Below are positions 56,559 to 63,999 of a stretch of DNA of 64,000 bases, one piece after another. Each line of letters opens with the position of its first letter. Within the stretch, counting starts at the first letter, position 1. The notes under the pieces were generated by a model. That model worked only from the letters and a program-made list of their open reading frames with translations, was not told where the DNA came from and searched no databases. Position numbers and translations under genes: made by a program. The stretch is from Halomonas sp. KG2 (GTDB lineage: Bacteria > Pseudomonadota > Gammaproteobacteria > Pseudomonadales > Halomonadaceae), in contig CP098528.1 of the NCBI GenBank assembly GCA_030440445.1, positions 2,294,001 to 2,358,000 on the forward strand, read 5' to 3'.

Positions 56559-58217
56559 TTAGGCGGTGTGCTGTGGCTCAGGCTTAGCATCATCTTCATG
56601 AACTTTACCGCCGATATAGAGCGGCACCCCATCCACGTTTTTACGCTGGATCTCGCGGGCACGGTCTTTGTGAACGTCTTCCCAGTCCTCGCCGTGCAGC
56701 GCCATCGTTTCCAGATGTTCGTTACTGGTGCCGTTGGCGATGCGCTCCGTCGCGGCACGGGCGTCAATCAGTTCGTTGAGCGACCCTAACGGCTCACCAA
56801 TCCAAAGCGAGCGAACATAGGCACGGCGCTTGGCCGGGTCTCGGTACCCAGGCAACGTGATCATGCCATTGGCCACCATTTCATCAATGACCAGCTCATA
56901 AATCGGCTGGCACCACTGCACGGTCAAATGGTGACGGCGTTGTTTTACGAACTTGAACAGCTGGTTGAACGCCGCACGAGCTGCGGTGTAGCTAGTAGAG
57001 AAGTGCATTAAAATGACTTCAGCAGGCTGCTCTAGTGCTGCGCCAATCTGTTTCACGACGGCCATGAAGAACGGATCAAACTCAGGGTTTGGCCGGTTGG
57101 AACTAATCGGTACCGGTGTGGCGCCATCTTCCAAATCCCAGACTGCGCCTTCGCCTAACGTCAGGTTGTCCCCTTCCGGTTCATGATCGCGGTTACTCTG
57201 CACCACTGGACGCGCTGGTTTATTGGGATCGTTGCTCTGCTCATCCCACATTGTGGCTGCGCCGCCAATTCCCTGCTCTTCTTCTCCGTTTTGATGAGTA
57301 ATGGCCACCGTGAACATCGCGCTGATCACAGCGGCGGTTAGCTCTGCCTGGCTGAAGCGTTCTAATTTCTGCAGTGCCTCCAGGATCGGTGCCAGGTAAG
57401 GAACGCCACGCACTTGGCTGGGGCGGTCCTTTTCGTTCATTAACTGCAGTATCCGCCGGCGGCCAGTTTCAGCGCCGAACACAGGTACCCACTCCCAGTC
57501 ATGGCGAGTTAGATGATCGTTTGGATAACCGCTGCATAGCCGTACATGGGTCGGTCTACCTAGCCGATCCACACGAATGCCGTCTTGCTCGCGTTCCGTG
57601 TTTAAGACGTTGAAGGGATTACCTACCCGCTCTGCTTCCACTAGCTGCAGCTTTAGACCAAACAGCCCACCTACCCGCTTATCAAACGGCGTGAAGCCAA
57701 ACACATCGCCGCTAGCCAGCGCACTGACGAAGGCCAGCCGTTGCTGCATGTAGAAGTCCATCGTGGCTTCCGCATCGCATTCATTTGGATCCTGCGCCCA
57801 AAGGGCGAAGCCGCGTGCCAGTTGATCATTGAGGGCGTCGGTGGCGTCGTCATCCAGTCCTAGTACCTTGCCGTCTACATTCGGGCGAACGGTTAACCCC
57901 ATTCCCACTACGTTGGTAGCGGCACGGCTAATGGCGGCGCGACCCAACATATGGTTGCGATAGGCATCCCGTGACCGGGCAATCAGCGTTTCCCGTTCGC
58001 TGGTCGGCGTATCCTGCCGTGGGCTACCCAATCCGGGGATCCAGCTCAACATGCTACGTATCATACGGCTGGCACCGCGGTGTCGGGTCTCGCTGCCCAC
58101 GTTTGCTTGGCTGCTCGGCTGGGTTTTCTTTAGGCGTTGAATCTCCTCTAGCGCTTGCTGGGCTTGAGTCTCTGCTAGCTTCGCCCGGGCGCTGCCTAGA
58201 TTTGGAAAAATGCCCAT
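56559..58217 (-). CDS. B: Portal protein (lambda B family)
   Basis: 552 residues; lambda gpB has 533. It forms the dodecameric DNA channel at the head vertex. Typical segments are RSRDAYRNHMLGRAAISRAATNV, LVEAERVGNPFNV, and LGEGAVWDLEDGATPVPISSNRPN. The N-terminal 50 residues are coiled-coil-like and may be removed during assembly. It is directly preceded by gpW and followed by the protease gene. Length and order are normal. Confidence 0.92.
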   Translation of the reverse strand: MGIFPNLGSARAKLAETQAQQALEEIQRLKKTQPSSQANVGSETRHRGASRMIRSMLSWIPGLGSPRQDTPTSERETLIARSRDAYRNHMLGRAAISRAATNVVGMGLTVRPNVDGKVLGLDDDATDALNDQLARGFALWAQDPNECDAEATMDFYMQQRLAFVSALASGDVFGFTPFDKRVGGLFGLKLQLVEAERVGNPFNVLNTEREQDGIRVDRLGRPTHVRLCSGYPNDHLTRHDWEWVPVFGAETGRRRILQLMNEKDRPSQVRGVPYLAPILEALQKLERFSQAELTAAVISAMFTVAITHQNGEEEQGIGGAATMWDEQSNDPNKPARPVVQSNRDHEPEGDNLTLGEGAVWDLEDGATPVPISSNRPNPEFDPFFMAVVKQIGAALEQPAEVILMHFSTSYTAARAAFNQLFKFVKQRRHHLTVQWCQPIYELVIDEMVANGMITLPGYRDPAKRRAYVRSLWIGEPLGSLNELIDARAATERIANGTSNEHLETMALHGEDWEDVHKDRAREIQRKNVDGVPLYIGGKVHEDDAKPEPQHTA

Positions 58218-58220
58218 GGC

Positions 58221-58442
58221 TTAAAACCCCACATAGCGAATGCGGTTTCGCCCACGGCCCGATGCTGCTCGCTTCTCAAGAGCCGCCATTTTTGCGTAAT
58301 GACGCTCCATACGTTCAAGGGTGAAAATATTAGCTCGCGTATATTGCCTACCGTTGAAGCTCCATGACTGTGAGCCGGTTAGCAGTTTATCGATCGCTTC
58401 ACGTACTTTAATGAGGCGTTCGGCATAGGTCTCGGTGCTCAT
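58221..58442 (-). CDS. W: Head-tail connector protein gpW-like
   Basis: 73 residues; lambda gpW has 68. It plugs the portal after packaging and lets FII bind. It contains a typical short helix (AERLIKVREAIDKLLTGSQS), then a beta hairpin with FNGRQYTRANIFTLERM, the usual W core. The start overlaps the terminase stop by 4 bp. Confidence 0.88.
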   Translation of the reverse strand: MSTETYAERLIKVREAIDKLLTGSQSWSFNGRQYTRANIFTLERMERHYAKMAALEKRAASGRGRNRIRYVGF

Positions 58443-60439
58443 AAGCTGCTCTTCCGTGTGACGCGGCGTCCACGCCGCTTGCCTGTAGCTTGCGGTGAGT
58501 GTATCGCTGCCGGTGATTCAAACAGGGTTGTTTGGGTTAGCGTGACTTCGAGACGGTCCCAGTCGCTTGCCTTTAACACGTGAGTACGACAGCTACGCGC
58601 CGCGTGTAGGGCGTACACTTCGCAATCCAGCGCTTCGTTTGGCTTGCCTGCTTTCTTCTGCCATACGCGTTTACGTGGGTTTCTCGGATGCGGTGCTTTT
58701 ACTTCCGCTGTCAGCTGTTCCCAGTAGTCGGGGCGAACATCTTGGTACCAGTGCATTCGACCGGGGCCAGTGCCCTTAAGACGTATGCGGGCGTCAATCA
58801 GATCCTTAGCTTTATGGGTACCGACGATGAACGGGCGCAGGCCGTACTTATCGGCCTTGGTGTTTTTGCTGTTCGTGTCATCCGATGTCTTGGGCCGGCT
58901 GAAGATCTCTTTGTTCTCGCTATTCAGCGAGGCACCTTTAACGGCCATGACGCCGTGCCGCTGACGTGCTCGCACGTAGTGATAAATAGCATCACTGGTG
59001 TGGCCGTCTGAGCTATCGATACCCACTGCAGAAACCCGAAGCGATGCACCACTCTCATGTTCAAAGCCGGTGGTCATGAGCTTGTCTAGCTCTTCATATA
59101 CCGGATCGGCTTTATCCATCGTGTTGCCGTAGAGCTCGCCCCAGTAGATCAGCCAGCTCTCTTCGCCACGGCCCCAGGCGCGTATTACCACCGCTAGGCG
59201 GTCGTGTTGCACATCGATACCAGCCGTGAGCAGCAAGCCACCACGGGGGATGGTTTTCTCTGCATACTCTTCAGCCCGGTCTTTCAGCTCATCCACTTCC
59301 GGTGCATCACCTTTGAACTGATACGCCAGGCCCATTGAACTGTTGGTGAATACGATTAGGTCGCTAAAATCGCCCTGCTCAGCGTTGTGCTGTGCTGAAA
59401 GCCACTTTTCCATCAGCTTTGCAAAGCGCGAATCGGGAAAGGTGCTTAGCAACTCATTCATGTAGTAGCCAGCCACGCCGCGAAACTCAGCGGTGGCTAC
59501 CCATTTCCCTTTACGCAGGTTGGCGTTCTTATCCCGATCGTTCCACTCGCTACCACAATGTGGGCAGGCGTAAACGGTTTGCTCTGGCCGGAATGCGCCA
59601 TAAATGGGATGCGGCTGTTCAGCCGTCGTCGGGCATACCAAGTTATCGAAACTCAGTTCGTGCGATTCACCACAGTGATGGCACGGCACCAGGCAGCGGC
59701 GCTTGTCGCTTAACTGCATTTCCGCTTCGATAGAAGAGATACCCGCGATGGTGGGCGTTCCACCGATGATGTACTTCTTACGACCACGGCCGTAGGTTTT
59801 GCCACGCTCTTTGAGCAGCAGGATCGAATCACCCTGCCCCTTAAGGTTCAGGTTGCAGTCGTCAGGTTCTTCGACAAAGCCGCGGGGGCTGGGCGTCGAC
59901 TTCACCGACGATGGCGAATTGGAACCCACCAACTTCAGGAAGCCGCCCGGGAAGCGCTTGAATTGTTGGCGTTGCTGCAGCTTCCGCGAACGTAGGTCTA
60001 TCTTGTTACGCAGCCGTGGTGTCGCTTCCACCATCGGCTCAAACTTTTCCGCTACGTACTCTTTAGCGGCACCGTCTTTTGGGAACAGGCCGATGATCGG
60101 AGAAGGGTCAATGTCGATCCAGCGGCCAAGGGCGTTACCTAAAACGCCAGATGTCCACGCGACCTGTGCCGATTTCTGACAGCACACCTCTTCAACGTTG
60201 GGATCGTCGATCGCTTCCAGCGGGCCACCGGGCAATGCCAGTGCCGGCGTAACGTGAATGCTATATTTACCCGGCCTGGCTGTTTCAACTTCACTCATCC
60301 AGCGGTGTTTGTTTGCCCAATCCATAGTGCCAATACGTTCTGGCGGGGCCCACTTTTTTGCCAACTTGTTTGCCCATCGCGCAGCGTTACGCTTCAGCGC
60401 TCTCCGCATCTTCCGGTTCAAGTTGGCTGCTGGATTCAT
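58439..60439 (-). CDS. A: Terminase large subunit (lambda gpA family)
   Basis: 666 residues; lambda gpA has 641. Motor ATPase and nuclease that cuts at cos and pumps DNA into the prohead. The adenine and Walker A-like region is CCQKSAQVAWTSG, an acidic FVEEPDD takes the Walker B place, and the nuclease part starts TAGIDVQHDRLAVVIRAWG. A zinc-like Cys group (CHHCGE...CPHCG) lies at about residues 240-300. It overlaps the small subunit by 53 bp, as in other gpA-type phages. Confidence 0.93.
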   Translation of the reverse strand: MNPAANLNRKMRRALKRNAARWANKLAKKWAPPERIGTMDWANKHRWMSEVETARPGKYSIHVTPALALPGGPLEAIDDPNVEEVCCQKSAQVAWTSGVLGNALGRWIDIDPSPIIGLFPKDGAAKEYVAEKFEPMVEATPRLRNKIDLRSRKLQQRQQFKRFPGGFLKLVGSNSPSSVKSTPSPRGFVEEPDDCNLNLKGQGDSILLLKERGKTYGRGRKKYIIGGTPTIAGISSIEAEMQLSDKRRCLVPCHHCGESHELSFDNLVCPTTAEQPHPIYGAFRPEQTVYACPHCGSEWNDRDKNANLRKGKWVATAEFRGVAGYYMNELLSTFPDSRFAKLMEKWLSAQHNAEQGDFSDLIVFTNSSMGLAYQFKGDAPEVDELKDRAEEYAEKTIPRGGLLLTAGIDVQHDRLAVVIRAWGRGEESWLIYWGELYGNTMDKADPVYEELDKLMTTGFEHESGASLRVSAVGIDSSDGHTSDAIYHYVRARQRHGVMAVKGASLNSENKEIFSRPKTSDDTNSKNTKADKYGLRPFIVGTHKAKDLIDARIRLKGTGPGRMHWYQDVRPDYWEQLTAEVKAPHPRNPRKRVWQKKAGKPNEALDCEVYALHAARSCRTHVLKASDWDRLEVTLTQTTLFESPAAIHSPQATGKRRGRRVTRKSSL

Positions 60440-60941
60440 AGTTACTCAATGTGCTTAACGCATCTTCGATATGGCGGCGGATCACAGACACATCCACCTC
60501 TTCGCCCAAAATCGCCGTTAGCTCAGCAGCCAACGCATCGGGCATGTTAAACAACAGCTCAGCGCGGGCAGCTTCCACCAACGCGTCATACTCAACATCC
60601 AAGTCTTCGGGCATGACTAGAACGTCATCTTCTTTAAGCATCTCGCGTTCGAGCTGGTCACCGCGCAAACGGTCAAGGCGATCTTTGGCAGACTCGCGGG
60701 TAGTGTCATTTGCACGAACCATTAGCCAGGCCAAAACCTCAGCCGGTGAATACTCGTTGCTGGCACCACGGCCAGCGGACACCGCCACCGGCAAGCCTTT
60801 TTGCTGCCAGTCAGTCAGCGTCCTTTCGGAGACTTCAAGCAGCTCAGATAACGCCCGCTTGTTTAACGATGCGGGCAAGCCAGCAGCGTGCCAGTTAAGC
60901 AACGCCAGCTGACAAACGTTGATCAACTCAACTGACGTCAT
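60387..60941 (-). CDS. Terminase small subunit (lambda Nu1-like)
   Basis: 184 residues; lambda Nu1 has 181. It recognises the cos region through a winged helix-turn-helix, seen here as KRALSELLEVSERTLTDWQQKGLPV. The C-terminal part, with its helical acidic tail, should bind the large subunit. It lies directly upstream of and overlapping the terminase large subunit gene. The start MTSVELINVCQLALLNWH may be preceded by cos, located in the gap to the Rz1 gene. Confidence 0.87.
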   Translation of the reverse strand: MTSVELINVCQLALLNWHAAGLPASLNKRALSELLEVSERTLTDWQQKGLPVAVSAGRGASNEYSPAEVLAWLMVRANDTTRESAKDRLDRLRGDQLEREMLKEDDVLVMPEDLDVEYDALVEAARAELLFNMPDALAAELTAILGEEVDVSVIRRHIEDALSTLSNYESSSQLEPEDAESAEA

Positions 60942-61057
60942 GCTGCTAACCTATTGATCAGATTAAAAGTAAGGAAGCCATGCACACTTTTTAGCTGCAC
61001 GAATTCCGCGGCTATCGTCCCCCGTATACCGCGCTACCTAGCCAGAAGGACCCACGG
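60942..61057. other. Gap between lysis and terminase genes, candidate cos region
   Basis: 116 bp without a gene. In cos phages of this type the cohesive-end site lies just upstream of the small terminase gene. The stretch has GC-rich, partly symmetrical words (CCGCGG near 61005 and GTATAC near 61025). I cannot assign the exact cut. Confidence 0.35.
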
Positions 61058-61336
61058 TTATTGCTCACCTACCGAACCCGGCTTAAGCAACAGCTGATAG
61101 ACAGATGCACGGTCAGCATTGGCACGGCGGCGCAGTGATTCATAGTCAGCTAGCAACTGTAGTAGGTCGCGGTTATGCGACACACGACGCTGAGGTTCAC
61201 TCAGTGGCGTCACCAGGTGTGGCGGCAACTCCGGCGTCACCACCACGGGAATCGTCACCGGCTTCGGGGAGGTCACGCACCCACTGGCCAACAGCAGTAG
61301 GCAGAGGCTGCCCAGCCCAATCACTAGTCGTTGCAT
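61058..61336 (-). CDS. Rz1: Outer-membrane spanin Rz1-like lipoprotein
   Basis: 92 residues. A signal peptide ends with LLLASGC, and Cys20 would carry the lipid. The mature part is Pro-rich (TSPKPVTIPVVVTPELPPH), as in Rz1 proteins. It overlaps the Rz frame by 140 bp in another phase. Together with Rz it fuses inner and outer membranes as the last step of lysis. Its C-terminal half is helical and extends past the end of Rz. Confidence 0.85.
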   Translation of the reverse strand: MQRLVIGLGSLCLLLLASGCVTSPKPVTIPVVVTPELPPHLVTPLSEPQRRVSHNRDLLQLLADYESLRRRANADRASVYQLLLKPGSVGEQ

Positions 61337-61637
61337 CGTCTCTCTCCAGTTGCTGGGCCGTCTGCCGCATCATGTCTACTAGCTCAGTGTCACGTTGCAG
61401 TTGCTCATCACGTGCTGATAGCACCGCACTCAGTGTGTTGATCTGCTCACGCTGCCAGCGCTGATGTTCCTGCAGTATCTCCACCTGATCGTGTGCCCGA
61501 GCTAATCGCGTTTCGGTTGCCGATAGTTGCAACGCATACTGCCGCGCCTGCATGCCAGCAAAGATCGTGATGCCCAACAGTCCAGCGACCATCCAGCCAG
61601 ACAAGTTGCCTAAGATGCGCTTAATCATTTCAGCCAC
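61197..61637 (-). CDS. Rz: Inner-membrane spanin Rz-like
   Basis: 146 residues. An N-terminal membrane helix (about 13-30, MVAGLLGITIFAGMQ) is followed by a long coiled coil (ARAHDQVEILQEHQRWQRE). This is the standard i-spanin layout. The second half of the gene overlaps the Rz1 lipoprotein gene in another frame. It overlaps the holin gene end by 13 bp. Confidence 0.85.
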   Translation of the reverse strand: MAEMIKRILGNLSGWMVAGLLGITIFAGMQARQYALQLSATETRLARAHDQVEILQEHQRWQREQINTLSAVLSARDEQLQRDTELVDMMRQTAQQLERDDATTSDWAGQPLPTAVGQWVRDLPEAGDDSRGGDAGVAATPGDATE

Positions 61638-61948
61638 CGCCCGATGATCTTCTCATAGAGCTCATCCGCTCGATTGCCAAACCACTCCGTTCCCTTGAAC
61701 GCCACTACCGCGCCAAGGGCAGCTGCTAAATCAACCGGAAGGCCGAAGTAGTGAAGCACTGGGAAAGCCGCCAGGGTTAAGCAGCCGCAAAGCATGGCCT
61801 CTAGCCAGCTCTTGCTGACTCTGTTGCCCGCGTGCAGGCTGCGCAACATGCCCACTAAGAACGCCAGACCCGCCGCGTAAAGCTGAGGCCAAGCGGTGGC
61901 GACATACGCAAGCAACGCCTGCCATAAGTTAGGGTCACGTCCCGGCAT
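61625..61948 (-). CDS. Holin (lambda/HP1-type superfamily)
   Basis: 107 residues. A typical start MPGRDPNLWQALLAY is followed by three hydrophobic helices (about 18-36, 52-67 and 72-86) and a charged C-terminus (ELYEKIIGRWLK). The helix LHYFGLPVDLAAALGAVVAFKG is the family mark. It makes membrane holes that set lysis time. It is placed between the amidase and the spanins. Confidence 0.85.
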   Translation of the reverse strand: MPGRDPNLWQALLAYVATAWPQLYAAGLAFLVGMLRSLHAGNRVSKSWLEAMLCGCLTLAAFPVLHYFGLPVDLAAALGAVVAFKGTEWFGNRADELYEKIIGRWLK

Positions 61949-61973
61949 GAGAAGACTCTTTATTGAATGAATG

Positions 61974-62552
61974 TCACGCCGCCCGCGCCGCGTCCGCGAT
62001 CACGCCTGCCACCGCATCAACGAACTCGTCGTAATGCTGTTTGAACTGGTACAGGTCGTTAGCGTTGGATAAGAAGAACAACTCAAAGATAAGGCCACCG
62101 CCGCCACTCACGAACGCCAGCCGTTCGTGGTACCCAGCATCCTCGGGCTTGGCGCCACGGTTAGCGATGCCCAACAGGTCAGCGGTCACACGGCAGAGCT
62201 GAGCACCCAGCGGCTTGTTATGAGCGCGGGATAACGTCTCAACACCCGTTGCACCAGGGCCTCCACCGTTGGTGTGAAACTCAATCGAAATGTCACAGCC
62301 TTGAGCAATTCGAACAGCCTGGCGCAACGGCAGGTTTTCGCCGGGTTCACCGTCTAACACATGGCGTATACCCAGGCTAGCTAACCGCACGCTAACGTCA
62401 TCGCGGAACAGCTGAACGATATCGGCCTCTTTATAGCCGTTGGCAACGATCCCCGGCACCGTGTCGCTATGCCCTGCTGAAAGCATCACTGTGTTGCGTT
62501 GGGGTGGCCGTTGGGGCACCGCGTTAACGTGATCAATCCACCGCATGCCCAT
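61974..62552 (-). CDS. N-acetylmuramoyl-L-alanine amidase (endolysin)
   Basis: 192 residues. The start MGMRWIDHV has an AGGAGG site 7 bp upstream; a longer frame to 62693 would run through the terminator and lacks support. The Amidase_3 zinc ligands are visible: His in LSAGHSD, Glu in GYKEADI, His in IEFHTNGGG, and the catalytic Glu in IFELFFLSN. It cleaves the bond between muramic acid and the peptide stem at lysis. There is no signal peptide, so it depends on the holin. Confidence 0.88.
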   Translation of the reverse strand: MGMRWIDHVNAVPQRPPQRNTVMLSAGHSDTVPGIVANGYKEADIVQLFRDDVSVRLASLGIRHVLDGEPGENLPLRQAVRIAQGCDISIEFHTNGGGPGATGVETLSRAHNKPLGAQLCRVTADLLGIANRGAKPEDAGYHERLAFVSGGGGLIFELFFLSNANDLYQFKQHYDEFVDAVAGVIADAARAA

Positions 62553-62649
62553 TGGCCTACCTCCTAAAATAAAATGCCCCGCACCGGATAACCGATACGA
62601 GGCACCGCCCACCACGGACGGGAGCACTGGTTGTCTACTAGCGCCGAAC

Positions 62650-62677
62650 AAAAAGCCCCAGCGGGTTGCTAGGGCTT
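62650..62677 (-). terminator. Terminator in the late leader (tR'-like position)
   Basis: On the minus strand AAGCCC-T-AGC pairs with GCT-G-GGGCTT (one internal mismatch), followed by a T-run. It lies between the Q-like gene and the endolysin gene, the place of lambda tR'. Confidence 0.6.
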
Positions 62678-62815
62678 CGTGACTTAGGCGCATCTACTAG
62701 ACAGTAGCTGAATGGTGGCCCTTGACTGCGGTGGCATCAAGCCGTTTTTAATGCCAAACGATAAATCCAATTACAGCGTTAGGCATGGTTGGGCAAGCAT
62801 CGAAAAACTTAATGA

Positions 62816-63193
62816 TTAACGTCTTTTTGTTCGCTTACTACGGTTACGCAGCTGGGCTCTGATCTCGATGTGCAGCTTGTGGAGGCGATCGTAGTATGTG
62901 CGCTCAGCAAGTCCGAGACGTGCCGCCTTCGCATCGTTGTAGCCATTCCACAGGTAATGCTCGTGGGCCAACACCTGAAGCTCATCGCTCAGACCGTTGA
63001 CGGACTGTTGGACTTCCCATGCAGCATCATCCATATCACCTAGGCCCATCAAATCCTTCGAGCCGCGAGGGCTGCTGGTGGGCATCACACCGCCAAATTC
63101 AGCAAGGCGGCCCAGCGGTGTGCATTGACGCATTCCCCGCCCTTTCAGCTGATCGGCCCAGTGGTGCAACAAATCGTCGATCTCTTTCAGCAT
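62816..63193 (-). CDS. Q-like late gene regulator (antiterminator-like)
   Basis: 125 residues, basic at the end (RNRSKRTKRR). The C-terminal part holds a helix-turn-helix-like segment, GYNDAKAARLGLAERTYYDR, resembling phage antitermQ and sigma-region-4-type proteins. The middle part (GLSDELQVLAHEHYLW) is also common to that group. It lies right before the lysis and packaging genes with a terminator between, as lambda Q does. The regulatory role is inferred from position and motif. Confidence 0.6.
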   Translation of the reverse strand: MLKEIDDLLHHWADQLKGRGMRQCTPLGRLAEFGGVMPTSSPRGSKDLMGLGDMDDAAWEVQQSVNGLSDELQVLAHEHYLWNGYNDAKAARLGLAERTYYDRLHKLHIEIRAQLRNRSKRTKRR

Positions 63194-63237
63194 TGGTTTG
63201 CTCCTGTCTTCGGCCTGGTGGGTAGCCGTGGTTCTAC

Positions 63238-63450
63238 TTATCTGACTTGAGCCATCACATCAGCCTGATGCTGGATTGCCATCGCCTTAACCAAATCCCC
63301 TAACAATGCCGGGTTCTTTTCGAAGAAAGCCGGGTCTAGATGGCGATCCGCGATATCAATAGCGGCCACTAGGTACGCCTCAACCGCTTCAGCCGATTGC
63401 TTCTGGAGGGCTTGCCGCTCTAACTTATCTTGCCTATCGAGTTCATTCAT
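63238..63450 (-). CDS. Small phage protein, paralogue of its neighbour
   Basis: 70 residues, helical and soluble. The core YLVAAIDIADRHLD and FFEKNPALLGDLVKAMA matches the next gene upstream (63472-63762) closely in spacing. No domain is recognised. It lies at the 5' end of the late strand, before the Q-like gene. Confidence 0.6.
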   Translation of the reverse strand: MNELDRQDKLERQALQKQSAEAVEAYLVAAIDIADRHLDPAFFEKNPALLGDLVKAMAIQHQADVMAQVR

Positions 63451-63471
63451 TATCTAACCCTTACCTTGTGC

Positions 63472-63762
63472 CTACTTGTTGAACGAGCCGATTGCAGCAA
63501 CGGCTTTATCGAGCGAATCAGAAACTTCATCTAGCGATTCCCGCAAAGCGACCTCTTGATCCTGCATAACGGAACAAACACAGGACGTATGAAAGTCTTG
63601 AGCGCTCGCCCGAATCATTGCCGCCAACAGCTCAGGGTGCTTCTCTGCATAGCCCTCGCCGAAATGCTCATCAAGGTAACGACTGCAATCGACTAGGTAG
63701 GTATAGGCCGTCTGTGGCGCCTGTCGCATAAGTGTATTGAAGTCAGCATCTATGGTTTGCAT
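63472..63762 (-). CDS. Small phage protein, paralogue of its neighbour
   Basis: 96 residues. The core TYLVDCSRYLDEHF and YAEKHPELLAAMIRASA resembles the 70-residue protein encoded just downstream, which suggests an old tandem duplication. A C-terminal Asp/Ser-rich helical extension (about residues 66-96) is unique to this copy, and it has three Cys. An AAGAGGATTTTCC site lies upstream. Function is unknown. Confidence 0.62.
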   Translation of the reverse strand: MQTIDADFNTLMRQAPQTAYTYLVDCSRYLDEHFGEGYAEKHPELLAAMIRASAQDFHTSCVCSVMQDQEVALRESLDEVSDSLDKAVAAIGSFNK

Positions 63763-63787
63763 GGAAAATCCTCTTCGTTTTTAAGGC

Positions 63788-63999
63788 TGTCACAGGTGTC
63801 ACAGGTATCTATTTAGACCTGTGACAGAAAAAGTTCTTTTAAAACAAAGATGTCACACTTGTCACAGGTGTCACACAAGGAAGTAAATATAAATGTGCGC
63901 GCCCGCGTGCGCGTATACGTGCGCGAAATACCTGTGACACCTGTGACACCTGTGACACGACTGAATCATAAGCACTTTTTATAATGCAGACCTGTGACA
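63788..63999. repeat. Array of 9-bp repeats TGTCACAGG / CCTGTGACA
   Basis: Eight exact copies: TGTCACAGG at 63788, 63797 and 63860, and CCTGTGACA at 63818, 63931, 63940, 63949 and 63991. Two near copies lie at 63851 and 63869. Several are directly head to tail with a 9-bp period, and the array changes orientation across the window. It may continue past the edge. Iteron-like binding sites are the simplest reading. Confidence 0.88.
63893..63926. repeat. Alternating purine-pyrimidine (GC/GT-rich) tract
   Basis: About 34 bases of almost strict alternation, such as TGTGCGCGC and GTGCGCGTATACGTGCGCG, between the two halves of the 9-bp repeat array. GTATACG at its centre is self-complementary. Such tracts can adopt Z-form or melt under supercoiling. 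Confidence 0.7.

Noticed and set aside
62553..62693. N-terminal extension of the amidase
   Set aside because: It would be read through the late terminator hairpin, while the 62552 start has a perfect AGGAGG site.
38943..63762. Possibility of a decayed prophage
   Set aside because: All expected head, tail and lysis frames are full length with normal overlaps and no internal stops, so I see no decay in the part visible.
63788..63999. CRISPR array
   Set aside because: Repeats are 9 bp, abut each other and occur in both orientations; there are no unique spacers of regular length and no cas genes.
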